This document shows, piece by piece, positions 1 through 11,200 of a stretch of DNA of 64,000 nt. The stretch is from Exophiala sp. HKRS030 (Eukaryota > Ascomycota > Eurotiomycetes > Chaetothyriales > Herpotrichiellaceae). The stretch lies in contig JAHWDD010000001.1 in NCBI GenBank assembly GCA_023897205.1, positions 6,262,001 through 6,326,000 of the forward strand, in the 5' to 3' direction. Both the position numbers and the translations under genes were made by a program. The notes below the pieces were generated by a model. The model was given only the letters and a program-made list of their open reading frames with translations. It was not told where the DNA came from and searched no databases. Positions within the stretch are counted from its first letter, which is position 1. Each line of letters opens with the position of its first letter.

Positions 1-811
1 TCTACCCAGGGCACTGGACATTGTGGCAGGATTTTATGCAATGAGCAAGGTAACGACGGCGGGTAAGATTCTCCTGACGCTGACCAGCTTGAAGCGTCGG
101 CTTCAGAATGATTTTCGACAAGACCGTGGAGGATGGTAAATGTGGATGTAGCTCAACACAACAAAGGGGAAGACGACTGGTCGTTGACAGCAGTGCTGAA
201 ATACCGCATCTGGAGTATTTTGAGGTGCCACAGGTGCCACAGGTGCCTAACTAGCTGCAATGAGGGCGCAACTGAAAAACGCGTCTGTCCTTTTCGAGCC
301 GGATGGGCTTGATGGCGCTGGCATTGAGTGGCTGAAAGTTGATGGGCTTCGGCGGCGGCTGGATATAAATCCGATGGGTAAATCACCACTTCCCCTCACT
401 TCCACCCTTTCACGTGCCTGCCTCTTCCAGCTTCCCTCCCATCGTGCCTTCCCACGTGCGTGGTTTGCCCAAATTGATGCACAAAGACGTTGATATCAAT
501 CATGTTTCCAACTTCAACTATGATCTGCCGTCGCTATGTCCTTATCCCAAATCTGCATCTCCCGGCTTAGAGTACTTGACGCCATGCTCTGGTAAATTGT
601 CGTCAACACCTAAGCTTGATATCCTAAGCTTTGGTTCCCTCTTTCCGCGATCGAGCCAATCCTTCACTCCAAGTGTCGTGGTTTGAAACAGAGAGAAAAC
701 GTGAAGAGCAAATCTCTGTATTCGTCTTCAAGCTCGATTGGTCTCTCACCGAATATGCATCACAATCAATGACTCCTGTTCAAAGCTCATCGTTCATCCA
801 TCAGTTGAGAC
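1..811. other. Intergenic region upstream of the ferroportin-like gene
   Basis: No convincing gene is seen. A minus-strand ATG at 19-21 with a favourable context (CACAATG) could start a divergent gene running off the left edge, but only seven codons are visible. A 9-bp unit AGGTGCCAC is repeated almost three times at 223-247. Two CACGTG motifs lie at 411-416 and 453-458, about 400 and 350 bp upstream of the ferroportin start. Confidence 0.5.
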
Positions 812-2239
812 ATGGAATTGGATCGGAATGCACCAGACATGTCCATCTCCCTTCTCTACATCTCCCACTTTTTGTCCATGTGGAATGCAAGAACCTTCGA
901 GTTCGGAGCCATCCTCTTCCTGGCCACCATCTATCCCAACACCCTACTCCCAATGTCAATCTATGCCCTGCTGCGGGCACTTGCGGCCATTATGATATCC
1001 CCAACGTTGGGACGATTCATTGACCTCAAGGAACGTCTCTACGTGCTCCGGGTTTCCATTTTGGGTCAACGAATTGCTGTCGTCTGTTCCTGTGCACTAT
1101 TTGCTCTTCTAATGGAGATCAAATCAAGTCTGACTACTGTGATTGTATCACTGATCTTCGCAGCACTGTCAGCTTTGGCATGTATTGAGAAATTGTGCTC
1201 TATCATGAACACGGTTGCTATCGAAAGAGACTGGCTAGTAGTGATTGCCGCTAACGACGACCATCTTCTACAAAATCTCAATACGAGGATGCGCAGAATT
1301 GACCTCATTTGCAAGCTCTTAGGCCCTTTAGTCATCGCACTTGTCCATGCATGGTCTGCAGACCTTGCCATTTGGATTACAGCGACGGTCAACGTCTTTT
1401 CCGTCTTGTTTGAATACGGATTCGTCGCCAAGGTTTTTGCAAGCTTTCCGTTATTGAAAAAATCAAGAACTTCGCCGCCAGACGAGTCAGGCCGCATTAC
1501 AGACGGGTCTTCAATTGAAAATGCTCACCTCCGACCAAAGATTCTAGCTATCCTTATCTCCACATTCGCTCCATGGATCGCGTACACGCGAGAAGCAGTG
1601 TTCTTGCCCTCACTAGCATTATCACTACTGTACCTCACTGTCTTGTCTTTTTCTGGTCAAATGACCACCTTCCTCTTAGCGATACCTCAGCCCAAGCTCA
1701 CGTCAGCCACAATTGGTCTTCTGCGAACAATCGCAACTGCAGCAGAGATATCCTCAACTTTCATTGCGCCCTATACCATGGCTAAGATTGGGCCCATAAG
1801 GGCTGGTATATGGTTTCTGTCGTGGCAGGCTCTAATGCTCAGTCCAGCCGTAGTCGTCCTTTGGACAGACTCTTTTCGATCAACGCCGACAGCCTTCTTC
1901 ACATTCATCTGCGCCCTCGTCGCTTCGCGAATCGGGCTGTGGTCATTCGACCTTTGCGCTCAGCATATCATCCAGGAGTCGGTCTCACCAGCTAAGCGAG
2001 GATCGTTTTCAGCAGTCGAAGCGTCGCTACAGAACATGTTTGAGCTCTGCACGTTTGCCATGACCATCATCTTTCCCCATCCGATTCAATTTCGCTATCC
2101 GGCTCTTATCTCCCTGGTAGCTGTTTATTGTTCGGCTTCGGTATACGCATTCTTTGTACGCACCAAGAGGGGCATCTTCTCCACATTCCGGATTGTATCA
2201 AAGTGGTCAGATCCAACGGCTCCGAGGCCTACGAATTAG
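812..2239 (+). CDS. Ferroportin (SLC40A)-family transporter
   Basis: An uninterrupted 475-residue membrane protein with many hydrophobic segments. The start (LLYISHFLSMWNARTFEFG, about residues 14-32) is the characteristic ferroportin opening, in which the first helix carries the SHFLSxWxxRxxEFG signature; the next helix region has the family-like LPMSIYALLRALAA stretch. Animal ferroportins export Fe2+ across the plasma membrane; plant relatives also act at the vacuole. Substrate and membrane in this fungus are inferred only. The chosen ATG lies close before the first conserved helix, and the hydrophilic central loop (about residues 215-245) matches the cytosolic loop between the two halves. 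The length is somewhat below the animal form (about 570 residues). No intron or frame break is needed. It stands alone, with a long empty region on its 3' side. Confidence 0.85.
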   Translation: MELDRNAPDMSISLLYISHFLSMWNARTFEFGAILFLATIYPNTLLPMSIYALLRALAAIMISPTLGRFIDLKERLYVLRVSILGQRIAVVCSCALFALLMEIKSSLTTVIVSLIFAALSALACIEKLCSIMNTVAIERDWLVVIAANDDHLLQNLNTRMRRIDLICKLLGPLVIALVHAWSADLAIWITATVNVFSVLFEYGFVAKVFASFPLLKKSRTSPPDESGRITDGSSIENAHLRPKILAILISTFAPWIAYTREAVFLPSLALSLLYLTVLSFSGQMTTFLLAIPQPKLTSATIGLLRTIATAAEISSTFIAPYTMAKIGPIRAGIWFLSWQALMLSPAVVVLWTDSFRSTPTAFFTFICALVASRIGLWSFDLCAQHIIQESVSPAKRGSFSAVEASLQNMFELCTFAMTIIFPHPIQFRYPALISLVAVYCSASVYAFFVRTKRGIFSTFRIVSKWSDPTAPRPTN

Positions 2240-5200
2240 TCGCGACGGAAGACCAATAGAAACACAGGAGCCAAGGTCCGGATTGTACGGAGTAGTCGGA
2301 GTTCCTCAGACGGATCCCTCTTCCAGACTCCAGATTTGATCACACCATCTTTCGTCAGGCTGGGTTTCCTGCCCTTAACCAGGAACCCATTGTTGGTGGT
2401 AGTGATCTTCACTTAATAGGTTCTCCATGAAACTATTCAAGTTTCTAGATTGTCAGCCAATCGGAGGTCTTCCAAGTTCCGGTTTTCATTTCTCACCATC
2501 CTCTTATCAGAATCTTTTCAGAAGAAGGAAACGAGACGAATACGAACAGATTAATCTCCTGCTCACTCCTTCAGAAAAGACATTAATACCAACCGGTCTA
2601 TCCAAGAGTCCGATTTTTCAGAGACAAAAACTCTAAATTGTTATGGAAATCTAGAACTCGCATGGATGCAGTACCAATGGAGTACCAATGCAGCGGAGTC
2701 ATTTCCTGGTTCCCAACGCCGTTGTTCATCTTGTCTCCCCACTCGCTAGCAGGCTAGCACTGATGAAAGATCGCTCTCCACTGCTAACGCACAAGCCTGA
2801 GTCTGCCTTGTCTGCTCGCCCATTGTTACTTACCAGATATTAACTTTTAAATCAGCTCTGCCATGGTCCACGGTCCCTACGGCCAAATTATGGCCAAACA
2901 TGTAGCTTTCCGCAGTTCCCTGATCTAGTCAATAGCCGAGCTACCGATTCAAAACCCTCAACTAACTGGCACCTGACTGGGAACTTTACACAGTGTACTT
3001 GTTAGGTACTTAGCCTATACTCAGTATCTGGCAGCAGCCCCGTACTTGGCATGTTTGCGTACGTTACCATTTTCGCCCCACGCCGCTCTCCGGGCTTCTG
3101 TTCTCGAGTCATTGAGCCTTACCTTTTCCCAGGAAGCCAAGGCCAAATCTGGGTAGGAACGCACTAGGGAGGGAGGTTTGATGCCTCATTCTAGGTACCA
3201 GCGATCTCGCCGAACGTCAAGTTCCTGTACGCACCCGCCTCCTGAATCCTACATGCCCACATGAGTTAGCCTTCGCATGGGGTCTCTTAATTACTCTTCT
3301 AGGCAGTGAGGTCGGGCCCATCTGTTCCTGAGGCGATCCCATGATCATGGACGAACTTCGGGCGACATATGTAAGTACTACTTCTTCGTGGGTGCTGTCG
3401 AAGTGAATTTCCATACCTCAGTCCACACATCCGAAACACAGCGTGGATTAACAGTACACGAAATACATCAGAAGTTGGTTCCCTCTAAGAAGCATATATA
3501 AAAGATAAACTGGCCTATCTACCTTCCTACGTACCCCAACAACATGGCACGACCCAGAGCAAACTGTAGATAACTGCTTAGAGAGGTAGGTAGGCTACTA
3601 TCTACCGTCACAACACACCTATAACCACTGGTTACTAAACACCTACTACCTCCGTGCCCTTCTTAAGCAGCTAACATTCTAGTCAATTACAGAGTAGTTG
3701 ACTCAAGCACATCCTTGCCACGATCAATACTATCATTGGTAACTCGGCGAAGCATCCCGATCAGGCTAACATCCACGCTCACCAGCCCTCTTGAAGCAAA
3801 CTCAGAATGGACATGCCTACTCAATGCAGCATCATCATCTCTTGACTCGACTCGAACACACGCGGGGCTAAAGCAACTGTGTTAGCTACCCCCAAAAACC
3901 GACGGCTCTTCTATTAGGGGCTCGTTTAAGCGGTGATGGCGCCGGGAGAGGGTGGATAGGAGGGGTTAAGGGGCCTGCAAAAGAGAGTTCGAGTTTATCG
4001 TTCGTCTGCCTGTGTGTCTGTCCGCTCTCTGTCTGTCTGTGGGGCGTGGGGCCCGAATGGTTCCCTAGTCTGTGGTCTGTGGCCTGTGTTCCGTGGATTA
4101 TTCCAAGGGCGACAAGAGACAAGACAGACAAGACACATTTGGTGTGTGGGTTCGTCCTATTTACTTAGTTGGGAATCTTAGTATCATTATACTTCGAAGG
4201 TTGCTGGGGGTGGCCTGGCAGCCTGGGTTCGCGGGTGGAGCAAACCCCGTCGTCCTCAGACAGTAATAAATGATAATAACAATAAAACAAAAAATAATAG
4301 CGGATACAATACTGTCTTGACAGAGCAGACACCCCGGAAGTCTGAAGATCATAGATACCCATGCAGTTCACGTACATACGTACATACGTCACCCCCAACC
4401 TCACCGGTCACTGACTAGCTAGGTCACCGTCACGCACACACACTCACACATCATTACATACAGTACCTGGGAAGCTAAAGGCAATATCCGTACCGTACCT
4501 CGTATACAACGGTTTCGTTCCATGGGGCAAATCACGGACATCTGAGAAGAGTGAATGGCCGCGTAAACCGTAGAAAGTGGGCCGTGGACGACGGGCAGGC
4601 CGAGAGAGTCCTTCTGTTAGGCATGTAAGCTTTTGTTCTTGGTGGTTGGCTTGAACCAGGGGAGCAGGACATGACCATGGGTGGGTTCGAGGTCTTTTTG
4701 CTGCTTCTCCAGGAAGGGATAGACACGTCGACGTTCGTCTTGTCGTCTTGTCGTCTTGTCGATATAGAGTGTTTGTGAGCGTGAGAGTGTGTATATGGAT
4801 AGATTCTGTCTTGTCTGACACGGATTCCGCTCAGAAGTCACAGGTAGATGAAGAATCACACAATGTACATGTTACTAATTTGTAGGATTGAACGGGGACT
4901 GGGAGCCTCCAGAAGTAGATTTGAAATATGAAAAGGAACTTCGCAGAGAGTAATTCTGCTTCTCTTCCTTGGCCTTCTGCCCTGGAGGAACCCTGTTTGG
5001 CAATGTTTTCACATGCGGTGTCTTTTATGTACAAAAGGTTCGGGTGAATCTGGCGGACAATAGGGACCTGTCCTATCTCTTCTCCAAGGCTCCGTTCTTG
5101 AGGAGGGTCTCTATACGGGTATGAACTAGACTTTCTCTTCCTTTTTCTCTGCCATTTCTCTTGAGGAGCCTCCAGTAGTAATAGGTAAGATTGGATGGAT

Positions 5201-5861
5201 TGCGGAGGATGGATTCAGTAGAAACGTTCGATATGACCGATAGGAGAGACTGTGATGGGTGGGAGTTGATTAATCAAAATTATATAGCAGTCTCTGGAGA
5301 CAAATAAGATGGCTTTCGTGTGTGTAAAGGGGTAAAGGATGAGAAGTGTAGTAAAGGTAGTTTCCCGCTTCCCTGCGCTGGCTGGGTGGAATTCATCGCT
5401 CATCGGACTGAATGTCTACAACGAGCTGGAGATCGGTTCAAAATGGAACCCACGAGGTATATTCGTCTTTTGGGGGTTCGTAAATGTCCATGACATCGTG
5501 ATCTCTTCTTCGCATTAGTGGCATGTGAAAGTTTAAGTGTCGTTCCAAGGAACGAGTTGGTGCAATTTAACGGAAGCTGTAAAGCACTCGCGAGTGTAGT
5601 TGACAAGCGGCCGTTCGGTGTATATAAAAAAAAAGGTAAGAAGAATTTGGTCGAAAGGCGACAACGGGAAAGCGTCGGCTGAGGACCAAGGCGCTCGTAA
5701 TGGTGTGGAATTGCAGAAGAAGTTGTGAATAATAAGTCGACGCATAGGTTGAAGGGACAATGCATCAATGAGGCTTCATTCGAACGATAAGCAGAAGGGT
5801 CAAATAGTCTTGGTGATCTGACACAATCCTTGCAACAGGTGAGATTCTCCAGGGTGATCCC
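2240..5861. other. Long non-coding stretch (3.6 kb)
   Basis: No open reading frame here looks coding: all are short, and none joins to a recognisable protein. It contains simple-sequence patches: a duplicated AGTACCAATG near 2670-2690, CTGTCTGT repeats near 4025-4040, an AT-rich patch at about 4264-4305, two copies of ACGTACAT at 4370-4389, and just over three tandem copies of CGTCTTGT at 4736-4761. The right end should include the 3' UTR of the Zn2Cys6 gene. A long untranslated transcript cannot be excluded. Confidence 0.5.
4736..4761. repeat. Short tandem repeat, 8-bp unit CGTCTTGT
   Basis: Three perfect consecutive copies of CGTCTTGT followed by CG, in non-coding DNA. Read directly from the sequence; no function is implied. 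Confidence 0.9.
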
Positions 5862-8290
5862 TCACGATCGAGAATTCCCCCGCTTGGGTTTCCTTCTCGA
5901 ACCAGTCTCCTGTTTCGCATTGCCGACACGGCTCTCGCCAAACCCGATATTAGTAGGGCTGAAACTGGAACTGCTACCCTTATCACTCTGCCCACCGCTG
6001 ATGTCGCTCCGTGGACTGACAGCTTCAGTACTGGCTCCCGATCTTGGGGCGCCCTGGGTTCTGATGTCCAATTTTGCGAAGATTGCCTTGAGATCACGAA
6101 CATCCGTCAGGGATTCCAAGCTCTGACCATCGTCCTGATGCCGTTCATTGACGACACGACGCATCTCCGTTAAGATTGGTATATTGCCTTCGTTGTTGGG
6201 CAACCACCAATATTCAACAGAGTCGTCCTCACCCACTTCATCGCTGGTCAAGCCCCATAGTTCCGCCATTTTTCGACGAAATGCGTATGGGTAAATGTAT
6301 CCCTTGGTTTCGATCCCCGCGAGCTTTCTCCTTGCCCACATTGTGTGCCTCTCATCTTTCGGTAAGAGTACCATCGCGAGACCAACTGTGGCGTGTGCGC
6401 CGAGAATACATCCGTTTGGGGCATCTGGCCATCGTTCGATCGTTTCATAGATGCGACACACCTCCAAACTCAATTGCTCCAGCTCAGTAGGAATTGGTTG
6501 CTGGAACATCAAAGCCATTTGATATTTCTGCATCAATTCGATACCATACCAGTCAAGCCACATATGATTCAGTGGCCAAAGTGCGCCCTTGAATAGCCCG
6601 CCAGGAACGTATGGGTTGACAAAATCAGTCTCGTTGATGGGTTTCTCTCTTTCCATCCGAAACTCTTGCACTCTGTAGGAAGCGTCGTTCTTGGATTCAA
6701 TCATGCGTTTCATATCGTCGAGCCTTGCTTGGAGTTTCGCATTTTCCGCATGAAACTCCTCGACACTAATTTCCTTCTTGGGTAGCTTCGCATATAAGGC
6801 CGCCATGTCCATTCCAGTGAGACGATTGGCCGTCACAAAGTATGCGAAAGTGTTTTCCAGATCGAGATCAGTTCCAACACCCTCTTCCATCTGCTTTAAG
6901 TACCAGGCACCATTGGCTTCGAACCAGGGTCGTTCCAAGCTGGTCTTGTTGCCACCCATCAAGCCCACCACAACGTCGAGTCGTGCATACCAACTAAATA
7001 TACGTCTGCCCAGTTCTGTCTCATTGATACTCTCAGGTGTGTACAACTCTTGAACCATTGTACATGCAGCACGATGGTGTCCCACGAGATTCACCCAGTC
7101 GCCGATGTATTCTTCAAAAGTCGCCAGTTGGAGGACCGTGAGAATGGTGGCTTCTGTCACCTTTGCACTTTTCTCTAGTGACTTTCGAAGCATCGATAAG
7201 GAAGTGCTGTGGTAGCCAAGGAAATGAGACAGTTTCGGATTCGATTGTTGAAGCTCATAATGATATGCAGCGAAACCCACTATTGCGTAAAGTAGTGGTT
7301 CGAATCCAAGGGCAAGATCAATGAAGACAGTATGCACAAAATCGGTGGGATCCAGTTTATAAAAGTAGTGATAGTAGGTCATGAACTCCTGTTGAAATTG
7401 CAAGTATTTCTGCACATCAGGCTTTAATGTCTTGATTTTCGCTTGCCTTGCTTGCATCTCCGCAGAATTTGTCACAGTCCGCATAGATGAGGCCGGGGTC
7501 TCGTCTCTTGACTGCGCATCCGACATGTCTGTGGAATGAGGACTCGTGTGTTCTCTTGGGACTGGAGAGGTTTCGCTTTGCTTTGACGCCGAAGTTGAGT
7601 TGACAGATTGTGTACTGTCTGTACGCAAGGGACCGATAGAGGGACGACTGTGTGTAGCCGTTGATATGGCATCGTCATCTTCCTCCTCACTCTCATCTTT
7701 GATAGTTTCCAAATTGGTACCTCTTTCGTTCTTGCCGTCATGCTTGCTCGTGTGATCCTTCGTATTTCGTCCCTCGGACTGCTTGGAACGTTTCGAAGAA
7801 GAGCTCGTTTGAGGAAATTCGCATTCACGCCCACCCTTCTTGCATCCTAGATGGTACAAATCAGTCCTAGTACACTAAGCTCTGGTGATCAACAACATAC
7901 GGTCACAAACCGGTCTTGTTTCATCGCACTATACTCGACGTTAGCTTGTATCAGCAGAACAGTCATATGTGCGGGCATTACCTTTACTCGCCTGCTCCTG
8001 CAAGTGAAACACCCACTTCGCGTTCTTCGGTGCTTGATAGCTGCAGCTTCCATGGCAGAAGGAGCGACCGCAACTCCGCGACTACCATAAAGGTTGTGAT
8101 CTCGATCGTACATTTGGTCGTTTGGGGTCGGATTATACCAGAAAGCCACTCCATCGAAATGAGTCGGCGGACCGGACAATCGCGGGTAAGGAGAGTTGTA
8201 ATTGCCATCGTAGACAGGATACCCTTGATCCATCATGTTTGGCATCGGCATATCTGGCAAGTTCATGCCATTGTCATATAGTCCATTCAT
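5862..8290 (-). CDS. Zn(II)2Cys6 transcription factor
   Basis: Spliced model: exons 8290-7982, 7928-7901 and 7846-5862, with introns of 53 and 54 nt. It gives 773 residues. The splices rebuild a perfect binuclear zinc cluster with Cys at 94, 97, 104, 111, 114 and 121 (C-x2-C-x6-C-x6-C-x2-C-x6-C). The middle exon is only 28 nt and carries the third and fourth cysteines. After the cluster come a basic, Ser-rich and acidic linker (about 125-270) and a long helical region resembling the fungal-specific regulatory domain of the Fungal_trans_2 type, with the family-like run LVGHHRAAC. The N-terminus is rich in Met, Pro, Tyr and Asn. It should bind DNA in the nucleus; targets are unknown. The long empty flanks (3.6 kb downstream, 5.5 kb upstream) suggest complex regulation. 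The family assignment is secure; the exact orthologue is not recognised. Confidence 0.9.
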
Positions 8291-11200
8291 GGCGCCTAAG
8301 GAGACGTTCCACCACAGCCCCCTAAGGAGCTAGCAGCACACAGCGTATAGCGAACCGAAACAACAAAGTCAATATGTTCGAGCAGATGGCGAAATGTTTT
8401 GAAATGTTGTCGAAATGATTCGTCGTTTGCCTGTTTGTGATCGCAAATATGGCTGAGATCAGAACGGAATGATGCGCAGAAACGCAGAAGGAATGACTTG
8501 ATGAGTTTGTCTTTGGTCGTTCTGAGCAATGCCAGTCTTTTGCACGACTTGTAGACAGGGAACCAGTGTAACAAGTATATCAATGGAAATTTGCTTGTCT
8601 TTCACAAAAAGCAACATTGCCAGAGAGCCCGTTCTGGAGATTGGTGACCAGTATCGAGTTGCATGGATTGGTACATGGGCGTAAAGGTTTGACGATGATG
8701 GTCCTGTGGCGCTCCGGGAGTGTCGTGCTCGAGATACCGCCCTGCTGTCTCAACACCCTTCTGTGATGCCGAGTTCACAAAGAGACCAGGTGGGGCCAAG
8801 GGGAAACAAGGCTGAATTGAAATACTATATCTGGAAATTGATGAGAAGTGACCTGTTGTCGCTGCAGTCGCGCGCAAAACTCGAACCAAAGCCAGTTGGA
8901 TGGACAGAAGCAGAAGTATTTGAAAGACCCTTGGAAGCTTAATGGTGACCAGATAATATTGTCAGTAAATCAGGACCCCGGGCTTAACTCAAAATTGGCG
9001 GACCCGCTACTCAAGACAAAGGTATTCGAGGATTGGCCCTGCTGTCGTCCATATGCGTGGGGTCATTGGCAAATTGAGGGACCTATAAAGAGTTGCGCGA
9101 TGGACGGTAGCAGTCCTCGCTGGGAAACACAATCTGCGATTGTGCCACAAAGGTTTATGACCTTTTTTGGGGACGAAGATGAAAAAGGACAAGAGGCAAA
9201 ATCTGTTCGAAGGGGAAGACCTCTGATTTTCCTGGGGCCGATGCCAGAGACTCAAAATGTGGACTGCCAGGTGGATCACAACGCTATGCCACGATGGTGA
9301 CCTTGGTCCTCGACTCCCCTTGAGCGCTTGAGTCAATAGGTCCTTGGACTGTGGTCAGTTAGTTACCACCGCCATCGTCCGCCGCCAACCAGGGTGGCCA
9401 GTACTTAGTCCTTGGGTGGCCAGTAGCCCAGTGGCGTCCGTGGGCCGTAGGCCCGTAGCTTACCACCAGTGCCCACATTGGACTTTGCAGGACACGGAGT
9501 GCTTTGTTTCGTCAGAAATGTAATAACCAGCTGGCCAGGGTGGCCCGGTCGATCTACTAAAAACTTGATGGACGATCGGCAGATGCCATGTGAATTAAAA
9601 CGAATTCCAGGCACCCACGGACCTACCTGAAGCTACAGGCATCGCCGCCCGTCGACGATAATGACCCTGACCTTGCACATCTTAATGTGGTCCACTCAGT
9701 AGTCGATACATATCTCTCTCTCTGTATACCCGCACTTGGTGTTGAGAGGCTCGTGGAAACATTTGACTTGCAGGTAAATACGTCCTCGTGTTCGAATGCA
9801 CTTCGGCCCCTCGATGAAATCTGGGGCTTGTCGGGATATGTATGCAAGTTGGGTCTTAAGACTTAAGAACTGCTCGATGCCGCCAGTGTTGTGCCCAGGA
9901 ATTCTTGCACCCAACGTCTTCTGCGTACCATTGATCAGAAACTTTTTTGCGTGTTCCTGTAACGGGGTGACGCCAGAGTCGTTGCGCTAGGAAATGCCAG
10001 AGGAGACGCCATGAATCCTCTTGGTTTTGGCCGCTAGTCCAGCTACAGTCCACGACGTCCTCCACAGATGAAGTCAAGAATGGCGGCTTTTCCAAACAGC
10101 CTTTCCCCAGCCCATGCCACCTAGGTGCATGCAATCTTTAGTTTGTGTTGGCTTCTAGAAAGAACGGCCTCGAGTCCGAGATTACACCACGAAGCTTCTG
10201 ATGCACGCAGCGCCGCTTCTTGGACTGCTGCTAACCATGCTCGAAAGTGGGTGAAGTACGTCCGCTGACAGCTTCATCCAAGGATGTCAAGTAGATGGTA
10301 AGTACGGAAGTACAAGCGCAGGTCCGGCCTTCATGGCTAACCAAGGTGCTCAACGCAACAATCTTCCCGCTAGCTTGTTCTTACAGGACACATGACCCGT
10401 GCTTTTACATTGTTCTCAGGTACTGCACACCTGCTGCAGATGAGGTCCCTCTGTTTTCTCGGAGCTTCAATGTTGGTCAGGAAATGCTAGAAAAACACAG
10501 GCATGACTGCCGCCAACGTTGGAAGAGCCGGATTGTTGACAAATGGGGGCCTTCCGGGGTGATGTTAGTTAGTCCAATGTATCCATTTGTGCCAGTCCAG
10601 TCCCAGTCTTCCAGAGCCTCAGCAGCTAAAACTTAGTTCTCGAGAGCCACGTTCTGACGGTCCGCCGGATTGAGCTAGCATGCAGGTTTAGCGGGCACTC
10701 TGTATGGTGCACTTCCACGTTGCATCAGTGGCGTGGCGTCGGCGTCCCTACAAGCATGGATGACAGTGGGAAACCCCAACCATGTGGCCTGTGACTTACA
10801 ACGATGCTCTCACAAATGCAAGGTTTTGAAATGATGGAGAGTATTGACAGCTGAGCGTTAGATCTTCGGATTAATCTGCTCCAACAAGTGAACAGATAGC
10901 ATGGCGCTCCTGATGTCAGAGAGTTAGAGTGGCTACGGTCGACGAACCCACGACAAGTATCAAATCGAGATTCGACGGGTCCATCCAGCTTCCAAAGGCA
11001 CTTTCAGTACTCCGGTTAGTGAGTTAGTCCAACGTCATCAGGATGGGCTGGTGAGACAAGTCTTTACGGCGGTCCATACTTCCGACAAGAATATTGTTTC
11101 GATCTTTCCGCGGTCGTGGTTCACACCGTGGAAGGATCTTGTCCAGATGAATCAACACAAATGCCTGTGGTTTGAGATGCCAAATGTGCCATGGGAGGTT

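Noticed and set aside
19..21. Minus-strand ATG with good context at the left edge
   Set aside because: Only seven codons are visible, too few to claim a gene.
4676..4695. GGGTTCGAGGTC, another B-box-like sequence
   Set aside because: No acceptor stem or anticodon arm could be drawn around it.
4025..4761. Short tandem repeats considered as a CRISPR-like or satellite array
   Set aside because: Units of 4-8 bp without spacers in a nuclear fungal genome; simple sequence repeats only.
7285..7300. GGTTCGAATCC, resembling a tRNA B box
   Set aside because: It lies inside the coding sequence of the Zn2Cys6 gene and no A box or cloverleaf fits around it.
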